Below the pieces are notes generated by a model. That model had not been told where the DNA came from. It ran no database searches and saw nothing but the letters and a program-made list of their open reading frames with translations. The position numbers and the translations under genes were made by a program. A DNA stretch of 16,284 nt from Acidobacteriaceae bacterium (GTDB lineage: Bacteria > Acidobacteriota > Terriglobia > Terriglobales > Acidobacteriaceae): positions 5,018-21,301 of the forward strand of contig PMBA01000282.1 of assembly GCA_003152795.1 (NCBI GenBank), read 5' to 3'. Shown here one piece after another: positions 1 to 8,943 of the stretch (position 1 is its first letter; every line of letters starts with the position of its first letter).

Positions 1-6
1 GAAACC

Positions 7-948
7 TTGAAACTTGGATTCTTGATAAAGCGCATCCAACCCGTCTTGTTACTTTTTCCCCTGGTCATTTTTAACACCTTCCTTTTGCTGGCGGAGGAAC
101 CGGAAACCACGCTCAAAGTCGACGTGAAGCTGGTCAACGTGTACGTGACGGTGACGGATGGGCGGGGAGCTCCGGTGGCGAATCTGCAGAAAGAAAATTT
201 TCTGCTGAAGGAAGACGGCAAAGAACAGAAAATCGCGATCTTCAGCAAGGAATCGGCGCTGCCACTGTCGATCGTGCTGGCGGTCGACACCAGCCTGAGC
301 ACCAGAAAGGACCTGCCGCTGGAACTGATCTCGGCGCGCAAGTTCGTGCACGCGATCGTGCGTCCGCAGGACGGACTGGCCTTGTACAAGTTCAGCGAAG
401 AAGTCAGCGAACTGGTGCCGTTCACATCCGACTTGAAAAAGATCGACGCCGGAATCGACCGGGTGCGCAATGGCTCGGCGACGGCGCTCTACGACGCGGT
501 GTTTCTGGGATCGCAGGCCCTCAGCCGGCGGCAGGGAAGAAAAGTTATGGTGGTCATCACCGACGGCGGAGACACGGTGAGCCAGGTGGACTACAAGGAA
601 GCGCTGCGCGCGGCCCAGGAGTCGGAGGCGATCATTTACAGCATCATCATTGTGCCCATCGAAGCGAGCGCGGGACGAGACACGGGCGGCGAGCACGCCC
701 TGATTCAGATTTCCGCCGATACTGGCGGGAAATATTACTACGCCACATCGCTGCCGCAACTGGACGACGCCTTCCAGAAGATCAGCGACGAACTGCGAAC
801 CCAGTATCTGCTGGCGTACTATCCCACGCAGCGCTATTCGGATTCCGAATTCCGCCAACTGCGAGTGGACCTGGCGAACCCTCCGGCTGGCGGTCCTTAC
901 CAGTCGCACTATCGCGCGGGGTACTACACACGCAAGGGGACGTTCTAA
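7..948 (+). CDS. VWFA-related exported protein (acidobacterial VWA family)
   Basis: A 313-aa protein with a hydrophobic N-terminal segment (about residues 12-29) that looks like a signal peptide or anchor. A short beta-rich region (about 35-80) precedes a von Willebrand factor A domain (about 87-260). The MIDAS metal site is complete: DTSLS at 94-98, Thr at about 159, and Asp186 in VITDGGD. Architecture and length fit the VWFA-related family that is strongly expanded in Acidobacteriota. VWA domains bind protein partners through a divalent metal, so a role in envelope or extracellular protein-protein contact is likely; the partner is unknown. The TTG at 7 is the first start visible, but the frame is open to the window edge, so the true start could lie upstream. 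No clear terminator follows; there is only a weak AT-rich 6-bp dyad (975-992). Confidence 0.85.
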   Translation: MKLGFLIKRIQPVLLLFPLVIFNTFLLLAEEPETTLKVDVKLVNVYVTVTDGRGAPVANLQKENFLLKEDGKEQKIAIFSKESALPLSIVLAVDTSLSTRKDLPLELISARKFVHAIVRPQDGLALYKFSEEVSELVPFTSDLKKIDAGIDRVRNGSATALYDAVFLGSQALSRRQGRKVMVVITDGGDTVSQVDYKEALRAAQESEAIIYSIIIVPIEASAGRDTGGEHALIQISADTGGKYYYATSLPQLDDAFQKISDELRTQYLLAYYPTQRYSDSEFRQLRVDLANPPAGGPYQSHYRAGYYTRKGTF

Positions 949-1272
949 CCGTCGCCGTCATCGTCGCGCTCCTGAATTCATAATTCTGAATTTATTCCTA
1001 CTGAAAATCATATTTCCTGCCATTCCGGAGCCTTTTCGGGTGCTGGTCACGTTTAGTAAGTGTTTTTTTTACAATGGCATGCCTAACGCTCTGTAACGTT
1101 ATGTAAAAGGGAACTGTCTTGGATTGTGAATTGCTAAGAACCTCCCAACCATCTGTTTCGGTTCGACTCGAATACTCATTGCCAGTTTGAGTTGCTGCTG
1201 AGAGGGATTACGTTGTCCTCGTTTTGTAGATCGACCTAGTTCTGTGGTTCCGTTCCCTGAGGAGGGAGATTT
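949..1272 (+). promoter_or_regulatory. Gene-free leader before the first TonB receptor
   Basis: These 324 bases contain no credible gene on either strand. They hold a weak dyad, AATTCA/TGAATT (975-992), a T8 run followed by a -10-like TACAAT (1070-1075) without a convincing -35, and an 8-bp palindrome TAACGTTA (1094-1101). The leader ends in a strong Shine-Dalgarno, AGGAGG at 1260-1265, seven bases before the ATG at 1273. The promoter of the downstream receptor must lie here, but its exact position cannot be fixed by eye. Confidence 0.45.
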
Positions 1273-4200
1273 ATGGCTAAGACTCGCGTGCTGTTTGGCA
1301 TTTTGACCTCTGTGTTGGTATTGGCGCTGCTGGTTGCGGGCGCGGTCGCCCAGGAAACCACGGGCGGATTGCAGGGGGTTGTGAGGGACGCGTCGGGTGC
1401 GGTGGTATCGCATGCCCAGGTGGAATTGACGGGTTCGTCGCTGGTCGGCAAGAAAGAATCGCCGACTGACGGTAGCGGATACTACCGCTTTGCCAACCTG
1501 CCGCCCGGGACCTATACGCTCACCATCACCGCGCAGGGCTTCTCGACTGCGAAGCGCGATGGTCTGATCATCGAAGTCGGCCACCTTCCCTCGGTCGACA
1601 TCAAGCTCGAAGTGGGCGCGGGTTCGACGGTGGTGGAAGTGAACGCGGCCGCGTCGACGATCGACGTGACCACCGAGACCACGCAGACCAACATTACCCA
1701 GGATGTGGTGCAGGATGTTCCGCACGGACGGTCGTTCCAGTCGGTAATTCAGTTCGCACCGTCGGCCCGCAACGAACCATTGGCGGGCAGCAACCCTTAT
1801 AACGGCGGCACTGGCAACGGCGGCACCTCGCCTGGCAACGGCAGCAACGGAAATAACGTCGGCTTCATGGTTGCTGGCGGCTCCGACTCCGAGAACTCCT
1901 ACCTGGTTGAAGGTCAGGAAACCGCGGACCTCGCGGGTGGTTTTTCGCACAGCAACGTGCCTTTTGACTTCATTGAAGAAGTGCAGGTCAAGACCTCCGG
2001 TGTTGAAGCGGAGCATGGCGGTTCGCTTGGTGGCGTCGTCAACGTCATCATGAAAAAGGGCAGCAACCACCTCCACGGATCGGTATTCAGCCAGTTCGAG
2101 AACCAGGGAATGGACGGTTCGCCGGTGGCTTTTCAGCGTTACGATCCAAACGGATCTGCTTCGTCCACGACCGGTGTCAACAACATCGACGTGCCGTACC
2201 AGTTGCTTCAGCCGATTCGACCGAAGACTAGCGACGTCTATCCCGGGTTCAACCTGGGCGGCCCGATTCTGAAGGACCGCATCTTTTTCTTCCTTGGCTT
2301 CAATCCGGAGTGGAACGATGCGGAACGAACCGTAAACTATGGTCCAACCAATGGCGGCGAGACGAAATTCAGCCGCAATGTGCAGACCTACTTCACCACG
2401 GCCCGCATTGACGCCAGCGTCTCCCAGAAAATTCGCATTTTCGGTTCATGGCTCTATCAGTATCAGCGAGAGGCCGGAGAAAACCTGCCAGCGTCCGATT
2501 CGACAACGGGTTTGTACAACTTCTCGACCGGGTGCTTCGCGAACTCCAGCACGCCGTGTCTCGGCACCGGGGTACCACAGTTTGCTTATTCCCATAATCT
2601 GGGCTATTCGGCGCCCAATATCACCACCAATTTCGGCGCGGACGTTACGATAACCCCGCGTCTGGTGGCCACCACCCGCTTTGGCTACTACTTCCAGAAC
2701 TATCACGACTTCGGCTTCCCGACCAGCGGCGAGCTTACTTTATGGAACGACAGCGGCCAGGGGGGTACTGACGCTTTCGACGCTCCGCTGCCCACGTCTT
2801 TACAGCAATCGACGGGGTATTTCAATGCCGCCCAGAACCAGAACGATACCCAGCGCAATGCGGATAAGGCCATCCAGTTTGACCAGGATGTAGCCTGGTT
2901 CAAGAGCGGATGGTGGGGGACGCACAACTTCAAGTTCGGCTATCAGTTGAATCGTTTGTCGAACGATATTTCACAGCATTGGAATGAACCGGCTACCCTC
3001 TTCAACGTCGGCGACGGAAACCCCGCGAACCCCGACTACAATCCCTCAGCCACCTACAGTTCGTCCAGTCCTAACGGCGCTACTGCTTGTGCGGCCCTAA
3101 CCGCCCTTTATGGTTCCTGCACCGGCCAGTATGGATACATCACCATTGAGGACTTTGGTTCTCTCGGAAAGGCTACCAGCTTCAACCACGGCATTTTTGC
3201 TCAGGATGCCTGGACGATCGGTAATGGCGTTACCATCAACGCCGGCGTCCGGTTCGACAAAGAGTATCTGCCGGGTGAAGGCGGAGCTCCTGGGGCGCAA
3301 AACCGTCCTATCAACTTCGGCTGGGGCGATAAAGTTGCTCCTCGGATCGGCGCTGCCTGGGATGTTTTCAAGGATGGCCGGATGAAGGTCTTCGGCAGCT
3401 ACGGCCGGTTCTACGACATCATGAAGTTGAATCTGGCCATCAGTTCGTTCGGCGGCCAGTACTGGCAGAATTGCATCTACGCCTTAAACACGTCCGATCT
3501 CAGCACGATCACCCCCGTTTTCAACAGCTCCGGGCGTTTCTGCGGCGGGCCGGGAACCGATTCCACCACCGAAGCTAACTTCGCGGGCGGGACCACACCG
3601 GCTGGACTGACCTTTATCGAGAACACGAACTTCCGCGCCTTCCCAACTACGTGTTCCACTTGCAGCGCAACCCAGGAAGGTGTAGCGCCTGGCCTGAGGC
3701 CGTACGAGCAGCATGAATCCGTATTCGGCGTTGACTACCAGATCAAGAGGAACCTGGCATTCGAAGCGCGCTGGGATCGCCGCCGGCTGGACCACGTGAT
3801 CGAAGACTCAGCCCTTTACAATCCCAACATCGGCGAAACCTTCGTCATCAGCAACCCTGGTCAGGGCGTAGGCAGCACTTTTGCGGGATTCTGGAACTTC
3901 CTCTACGGATGCTCTCCGTCGAATCCGACGGCCTGCGCTTCGTACCCGCAGAATGGGGTGCCGCAAATTTGCGACCCGAATTCGGGACTTTGCCCCCCCA
4001 CTGGCCTGATACCGGGCGCCCGCAGCTACGACGGTGTGGAACTGCGGTTGACTAAGACCACCAGCAATCACTGGTTTGCGATGTTCTCCTACACCTACAG
4101 CAAGCTGCGGGGAAATTACACGGGCTTGACCTCGACCGACCTCGCGGACGGCGGCGGGGGACGCAACGCTCCGAACAACAGCCGTTCGTTTGACGAGCCC

Positions 4201-4854
4201 TACTTCCAGTTCAATGCGAACGGAGGTTCTTCCAGCGGGTTATTGCCGACGGATCGCCCGAGCGCATTCAAGGGCTATGCCTACTATGAGCTGCCGTGGG
4301 GAAAATTCCACAACAAGCTGAATACGAACTTCGGCCTCTTCCAGGTTCTGTACAGCGGCACGCCGCAGACCAGCTACGCCGATGTGGGCTACAGCTCTCC
4401 GGGCGCGTGGCCGGTCGATATCGTCAACCGCGGGAAGTGGGTTGACGTGACCCAGGATCCAACCACCGGCGCCATCACTGTGGGTTCGCCGCGCACCTTC
4501 CGCACTCCGTGGTACATGCAGAGCGACTTCAGCATTGACCAAAACTACAAGATCACGGAGCGCAATACGTTGAGCTTCTCCGTAACCTTCACCAACCTGC
4601 TGAACCAGCACGCCGTAACCGCATACGGCCAGCAGATCGACTCCAACATCGTGCAGAGCTTCTTGTCGCCCAATGGCTCGTTCGTTGCCAGCCAGGGATA
4701 CTATGCGAACGCTGAGCGCCCGTATGACGTTCAGAGCTTGCTGAACCAGCAAAACCTGTTTGGCGAAGGCAACACCATCAACAGCCAATACGGAAAGCCT
4801 TACCTCTTCCAGGCTTCGCGCAACATCCGTCTTGGGGTGAAGTTCACCTTCTAG
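1273..4854 (+). CDS. Oar-like TonB-dependent receptor with carboxypeptidase-regulatory domain
   Basis: An outer-membrane protein of 1193 aa. A signal peptide (1-26, cleavage after AVA) precedes a carboxypeptidase regulatory-like beta-sandwich (about 30-112, including YYRFANLPPGTYTLTITA). A plug domain follows (about 140-265, with IEEVQVKTSG and GGVVNVIMKKGS), then a large beta barrel ending in FTF, the aromatic C-terminus recognised by the BAM machinery. Size and domain order match the Oar/TonB-receptor families typical of Acidobacteriota, which import or display large ligands across the outer membrane. The ligand cannot be read from the sequence. The plug carries a Gly/Asn-rich low-complexity stretch (about 175-198). 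Predicted surface loops hold closely spaced cysteine pairs (421/429, 606/616, 734/757, 794/797). The start is well supported by AGGAGG seven bases upstream, and an intrinsic terminator follows the stop. Confidence 0.93.
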   Translation: MAKTRVLFGILTSVLVLALLVAGAVAQETTGGLQGVVRDASGAVVSHAQVELTGSSLVGKKESPTDGSGYYRFANLPPGTYTLTITAQGFSTAKRDGLIIEVGHLPSVDIKLEVGAGSTVVEVNAAASTIDVTTETTQTNITQDVVQDVPHGRSFQSVIQFAPSARNEPLAGSNPYNGGTGNGGTSPGNGSNGNNVGFMVAGGSDSENSYLVEGQETADLAGGFSHSNVPFDFIEEVQVKTSGVEAEHGGSLGGVVNVIMKKGSNHLHGSVFSQFENQGMDGSPVAFQRYDPNGSASSTTGVNNIDVPYQLLQPIRPKTSDVYPGFNLGGPILKDRIFFFLGFNPEWNDAERTVNYGPTNGGETKFSRNVQTYFTTARIDASVSQKIRIFGSWLYQYQREAGENLPASDSTTGLYNFSTGCFANSSTPCLGTGVPQFAYSHNLGYSAPNITTNFGADVTITPRLVATTRFGYYFQNYHDFGFPTSGELTLWNDSGQGGTDAFDAPLPTSLQQSTGYFNAAQNQNDTQRNADKAIQFDQDVAWFKSGWWGTHNFKFGYQLNRLSNDISQHWNEPATLFNVGDGNPANPDYNPSATYSSSSPNGATACAALTALYGSCTGQYGYITIEDFGSLGKATSFNHGIFAQDAWTIGNGVTINAGVRFDKEYLPGEGGAPGAQNRPINFGWGDKVAPRIGAAWDVFKDGRMKVFGSYGRFYDIMKLNLAISSFGGQYWQNCIYALNTSDLSTITPVFNSSGRFCGGPGTDSTTEANFAGGTTPAGLTFIENTNFRAFPTTCSTCSATQEGVAPGLRPYEQHESVFGVDYQIKRNLAFEARWDRRRLDHVIEDSALYNPNIGETFVISNPGQGVGSTFAGFWNFLYGCSPSNPTACASYPQNGVPQICDPNSGLCPPTGLIPGARSYDGVELRLTKTTSNHWFAMFSYTYSKLRGNYTGLTSTDLADGGGGRNAPNNSRSFDEPYFQFNANGGSSSGLLPTDRPSAFKGYAYYELPWGKFHNKLNTNFGLFQVLYSGTPQTSYADVGYSSPGAWPVDIVNRGKWVDVTQDPTTGAITVGSPRTFRTPWYMQSDFSIDQNYKITERNTLSFSVTFTNLLNQHAVTAYGQQIDSNIVQSFLSPNGSFVASQGYYANAERPYDVQSLLNQQNLFGEGNTINSQYGKPYLFQASRNIRLGVKFTF

Positions 4855-4876
4855 CCAGACTGCGCGCCAAACCTCG

Positions 4877-4906
4877 AGGGAGCCGGGAATCCGGCTCCCT
4901 TTTCTT
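4877..4906 (+). terminator. Rho-independent terminator after the first receptor
   Basis: GGGAGCCGG (4878-4886) pairs perfectly with CCGGCTCCC (4891-4899) around a GAAT loop. One more A-T pair lies at the base, and TTTTCTT follows directly. It sits 23 bases after the stop codon at 4854, so the two tandem receptors are probably separate transcription units. Confidence 0.9.
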
Positions 4907-4916
4907 ATGCTCGGGG

Positions 4917-4948
4917 AAGCCGCCGGAACCCGATTCGGACGGCGGTTT
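4917..4948. repeat. Second hairpin downstream of the receptor terminator
   Basis: AAGCCGCCG (4917-4925) pairs with CGGCGGTTT (4940-4948), with one G-T wobble. Inside the loop CCG and CGG can form a smaller stem. There is no long T-run afterwards, so this is at best a backup terminator or a leader structure ahead of the next receptor. Confidence 0.4.
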
Positions 4949-5022
4949 GGGACGTGGTCGAGAAAAACGCGTACATCGCGCCGGGGAAGTGGGCGCATCT
5001 AGTAAACTGTTCTATTCGATTT

Positions 5023-5048
5023 CAGTTGAAAATCATTGCAGTTGAAAA
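5023..5048 (+). repeat. Direct repeat CAGTTGAAAA upstream of the second receptor
   Basis: Two exact copies of CAGTTGAAAA (5023-5032 and 5039-5048) lie 16 bases apart in the gap before the second receptor. Each contains a -35-like TTGAAA, but no matching -10 is found at the right distance. A regulator half-site pair is possible; chance is also possible. Confidence 0.35.
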
Positions 5049-5129
5049 CCTGCAGTGGAAACCAGGACCCTTAAACGCGGAACTGCGTCCAGGTTCTACT
5101 TGAGGTTCTGCTCCCAGGAGAGTGGCATT

Positions 5130-8100
5130 TTGTTTGATTGGTCTGGCTTGCATGTTCGTCGTTGTCTGCCCGTTGGCCTGTTGCCGGTGTTGATGGTTGC
5201 CCTCACGCTGGTTGCGCTCACAGGTTGGTTGCGGGCGCAGGAAACGGCCCCGGAAAATCCCACCACCGGCACCATTCAAGGCACGGTGAAGGATGACGTC
5301 GGCACTCCGGTGGAAGGGGCGCGCGTATTGTTCAGTTCGGCGGCCACCGATACCAGGGGCGTGACCCGCACGGGCACGGACGGGACCTACGTCACCGAAC
5401 CGCTGCCGCCGGGCGCTTACGTGGTGTTGGTGGAAGGCAAAGACATGGTGCCGGTGGAGCACACCGCGAATGTGGTGTCGGGGGCGTCGGCCACGGCGGA
5501 TTTCAATCTGGAATGGATTAATCCGGGGCCGGTGCGCCTGGAGAGCTTGTTCAGCGGCGACGTTCCCGACACGCTGCCTTTAGACGGGCGGAACTATCTG
5601 AGTGCGGGAGCGCTCCAGCCCGGCGTGCAGGCGGTGGATGGAAGAGTTTACGGCGCGGGCAAGAGTGGGACGCAATCGCTCTCGATCAATAGCCAACTGG
5701 GGCGAACCACGCACTACGACCTGGACGAAGTCGAGGCGATGGACGAGACCAGGGGCGCAGCCACACTGAATCTGCCCGCCGACGCGGTGCGCGAGGTGAT
5801 CGTGTCGCGGGCCACGCCGGAAGTGTTCCAGTCGCTGAACGCCAGCGGCGCGGTGCGGGTTACGACGCGCTCCGGCGGGGATGAATGGCACGGCAATCTT
5901 TTTGGCAATCTGGAGGACCGGATCGTCGGCCTGGCGGGGTTTCCGTCGGGCGATCCGAAGTACAGCCGGCAACAGTATGGATTTGGGGCGGGCGGCGCCC
6001 TCATCCCGGACAAGGCGTTTTTGTTTATCGGCGGCGAACGCACCAAGCAGGATGGGGACTTGCCGATCCAACTCGGATTCCCCGCTTTTAACGGCATCGG
6101 CCTGCAGAGCGCTTATTTTCGCGAGAACATGCTGACGGCGCGGCTGGATTACAACTTCAGCGAAAACATGAAGGGGTTCGCCCGGCTCAGCTACGACAAT
6201 GCCAACGGGATCGGGCCGTCGGACAGCCAGTCGAATTTTCGCAATCAGGTGAACGTTCCGGCGGCGGTTTTTGGACTGGATTGGAACCACGGACGGTTCG
6301 TCAACAGCGCCCGTTTCGGCTACCGGAAGATGGTGGACGCGATTAATCCGGACCTCAAGGACTCGGTAATTTTCCCGACGGCGCCCTTCCACATGCAGAT
6401 TGGATCGTATGCCCTGGGGCCGAGCGTGGCCGGTCCGCGACAGACGATTCAGCGCGACCTTTACGGGCGCTACGACAGCAGCACAATCTTCCGGGTGAAT
6501 CATCGGGTGCGCTTTGGTGGAGCGATTCATCGCATCGCGCAGGGAGATTTCTATGCGCCGGGAAGTGATGGCCCGTCGGTGACGAGTTCCAATGGACTGG
6601 ACGTGATCACCGCCATCAACAGCGACCCGAACCTGTTTCCGCTTTTCCCGGGCGATCCCCGCGGTGCGGCAGGCAATCCACTGAACTATCCGGTGGGCAC
6701 GGTCACGATTTTCAACGGCCTCGGAAATTTCAGCGAGAACTCGGCTTTCAACCGGTCGAGCGGCGGACACTTCGACACCCGCCTCGAGGGCTATCTGGGC
6801 GATACGTTCAATCTGTTACCAAACCTCAACATCAGTTTTGGCGTGAATTATGTCCGGGACAGCGGGCGCACCGACGGCGACCTGGCGCCGGCGCAATGTT
6901 CGGCGATCAACACCACCATCGTGACCAATCCACCGTGCACGACTGGTCTGATTCTCGATCAATTCGGTGTGATTACGAACACCGCCTCGGGTGGACACCA
7001 GAGTCTGGGCCAGAGCGTGAACCAGCCGAACTTCAATTTTGCCCCGCAAGCGGGTGTGGCATGGGATCCGGGGCACAACGGGCGGACGGTGATTCGCGCC
7101 AGCGGAGGAATGTTCTTCGACAATTTTCTGCTCCAGAATACTTATCAGGATCGCATCAACCGCTTGTCGAACGGGCAATACAACCGCAGCCTGACGCTGT
7201 GTCCGACGGGGGCGGTGCTGTTTCCGGACGGATCGGTGGTGAATTCGGTAGAGGGAGTGGACATCGCGACCGGCATCTGCGGGCAGCCCATCAATGCGGT
7301 TGCTTCGTTGATTCAGGAATTGCAGTCACAGTTCCAAACGGCGCAGTCGCTGGTGACGGGCGGGCAGAACGTGTACTCGCTGGCCAACAGCCTGGCGAAC
7401 TTTGGCGGCCTGCTGGCGCCCGGTTTCAAGACGCCGCGCGTGGTCCACATGAGCGCCGGGATTCAGCATCAGATGGGGGAGCGCGGTATGTTCTCCGTCG
7501 ACTATGTGCGCGAGCTCGGCACCCAGTTTCCCCTGGGGATTGACACCAATCACGTGGGCGACGCCAGCTACTTGACCGACGGCAGCAATATAAACCCGTT
7601 GCTCAATACCTATGCGGCGGAGCTGTCGGCTATCAATTCCACGCTGTCGGCCAACCCCTTGTCGGTGAACGCGGGATGCCCGCAGAATCATCCCGCTCTG
7701 TTTGCGGGCAGCAGTTCGCAGGCAGCGGTGGATTGCTATCTGGCCGCGGTGCCCGGAGCGAGCATCACCGATTTCGCGCGCCAGGGGCTGGACTCGTCGA
7801 ATGCATTCTGCGGACCGTTTCCGTGCTCGGTGCTGGGCAAGCAGCAGGCGGCGTTCGGCGGCGTGAATCCGGCGGTGGGATCGAACATCATGTACTTTCC
7901 GAGCGGGCGATCGCAATATCAGGCTTTGCACCTGGCGTACAAGACCAGTTCGGAGAATGCACTGCGGCGGGTGCGCCGGCTCGACGTGGCGATTGCGTAT
8001 TCGTGGTCCCGGTATCGCACCAACGTGGCGGAGCCCAACGGCAGCGGAGGAGATTATTCGCTGATGAACGTGGCGGAAGATTTCAACCGCCCGCACCTGA

Positions 8101-8828
8101 GACATTTCGGGTCGTCGGGGCTGGACCGGACGCACCAGTTGACGTTCACTCCGGTTGCGGAGTTGCCGCACGGGCTGCGGCTGGCGATGATCGCGCACCT
8201 GGCATCGCCGCTGCCGCTGAGCGCCCGCCTTCCGCAACAGGATGGGGGCGGAGTGGCGGGAGAAATCTTCCGCAGCGACCTCACCGGCGACGGTACGGTA
8301 GGCGACCTATTGCCCGGCACGTTTATCGGAACCGCGGGAAGGCATTCGGCCAGCACGTTGACCAGCGCCATCACGTCTTACAACGCCAACTATGCCGGGA
8401 GGTTGACGCCGGCGGGGAACGATCTGTTCATCAGCGGCTTGTTCCGATCGGATCAACTGGGCACGCTGGGTGCATACGCCCCTACGATTCAAGGGCTGCC
8501 GGGGCATTATGCGCAAGCGACTTGGCTGAAGACCATCGATCTGCGGTTGAGCTGGCCGTTGCAGATTGGAGAGCGGGTAAAACTGGAGCCGAATTTCTCC
8601 GTGTTTAACGCTTTCAACTTTGCCAACTTTGGGGGCGCGGGGAACCAGTTAAGCGGTGTGATGAATGGAGCTCCGGGCAGTTCGCTGAACAATGCGAGTT
8701 CGGCGGGATTCTGCGGCAACTCATCCACCTATTGCACCTCGCGGTTGGATCGGGTTCTGCCCGGTTCGGGCACGTATGCGACGGGGGCTCCGCGGCAAAT
8801 GGAGTTTGGAGTTAGGATCACGTTCTGA
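5130..8828 (+). CDS. Second Oar-like TonB-dependent receptor
   Basis: A protein of 1232 aa from the TTG at 5130. That start is chosen because AGGAGAG (5116-5122) is correctly spaced before it and because it gives a normal signal peptide (basic HVRR, then a hydrophobic core, cleavage near RAQ at about 35-37). The frame opens upstream to a GTG at 5055, but that start has no Shine-Dalgarno and would bury the signal sequence. A carboxypeptidase regulatory-like domain (about 48-127) precedes a plug (about 145-255, with ADAVREVIVSRATPE) and a long beta barrel ending in GVRITF. A DLTGDGTVGD stretch in the late barrel resembles a calcium-loop motif. Loops contain several cysteine pairs. It is a distinct paralogue of the preceding receptor, not a recent copy, because loop sequences differ throughout. 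Substrate unknown. The exported sulfatase-fold gene starts 115 bases later on the same strand. Confidence 0.92.
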   Translation: MFDWSGLHVRRCLPVGLLPVLMVALTLVALTGWLRAQETAPENPTTGTIQGTVKDDVGTPVEGARVLFSSAATDTRGVTRTGTDGTYVTEPLPPGAYVVLVEGKDMVPVEHTANVVSGASATADFNLEWINPGPVRLESLFSGDVPDTLPLDGRNYLSAGALQPGVQAVDGRVYGAGKSGTQSLSINSQLGRTTHYDLDEVEAMDETRGAATLNLPADAVREVIVSRATPEVFQSLNASGAVRVTTRSGGDEWHGNLFGNLEDRIVGLAGFPSGDPKYSRQQYGFGAGGALIPDKAFLFIGGERTKQDGDLPIQLGFPAFNGIGLQSAYFRENMLTARLDYNFSENMKGFARLSYDNANGIGPSDSQSNFRNQVNVPAAVFGLDWNHGRFVNSARFGYRKMVDAINPDLKDSVIFPTAPFHMQIGSYALGPSVAGPRQTIQRDLYGRYDSSTIFRVNHRVRFGGAIHRIAQGDFYAPGSDGPSVTSSNGLDVITAINSDPNLFPLFPGDPRGAAGNPLNYPVGTVTIFNGLGNFSENSAFNRSSGGHFDTRLEGYLGDTFNLLPNLNISFGVNYVRDSGRTDGDLAPAQCSAINTTIVTNPPCTTGLILDQFGVITNTASGGHQSLGQSVNQPNFNFAPQAGVAWDPGHNGRTVIRASGGMFFDNFLLQNTYQDRINRLSNGQYNRSLTLCPTGAVLFPDGSVVNSVEGVDIATGICGQPINAVASLIQELQSQFQTAQSLVTGGQNVYSLANSLANFGGLLAPGFKTPRVVHMSAGIQHQMGERGMFSVDYVRELGTQFPLGIDTNHVGDASYLTDGSNINPLLNTYAAELSAINSTLSANPLSVNAGCPQNHPALFAGSSSQAAVDCYLAAVPGASITDFARQGLDSSNAFCGPFPCSVLGKQQAAFGGVNPAVGSNIMYFPSGRSQYQALHLAYKTSSENALRRVRRLDVAIAYSWSRYRTNVAEPNGSGGDYSLMNVAEDFNRPHLRHFGSSGLDRTHQLTFTPVAELPHGLRLAMIAHLASPLPLSARLPQQDGGGVAGEIFRSDLTGDGTVGDLLPGTFIGTAGRHSASTLTSAITSYNANYAGRLTPAGNDLFISGLFRSDQLGTLGAYAPTIQGLPGHYAQATWLKTIDLRLSWPLQIGERVKLEPNFSVFNAFNFANFGGAGNQLSGVMNGAPGSSLNNASSAGFCGNSSTYCTSRLDRVLPGSGTYATGAPRQMEFGVRITF

Positions 8829-8943
8829 GCGGCGGATCTTCCGATGGAAAGCCGGGTATCCCCGCCCGGTCAATGCGTACGCAACGAGTGACCGGCCATC
8901 GCAGTTCGCGGAACCGATCGCGGCCGTCGAGCGGAACAATCTC

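Noticed and set aside
5580..6770. A 396-codon minus-strand frame inside the second receptor
   Set aside because: Long antisense frames are common opposite GC-rich genes; the product is Arg/His/Val-rich with no domain, and the plus strand is clearly a receptor.
8829..8943. Possible terminator between the second receptor and the sulfatase-fold gene
   Set aside because: Only a 5-bp CCGGG/CCCGG stem without a T-run is seen, so nothing clearly separates the two genes.
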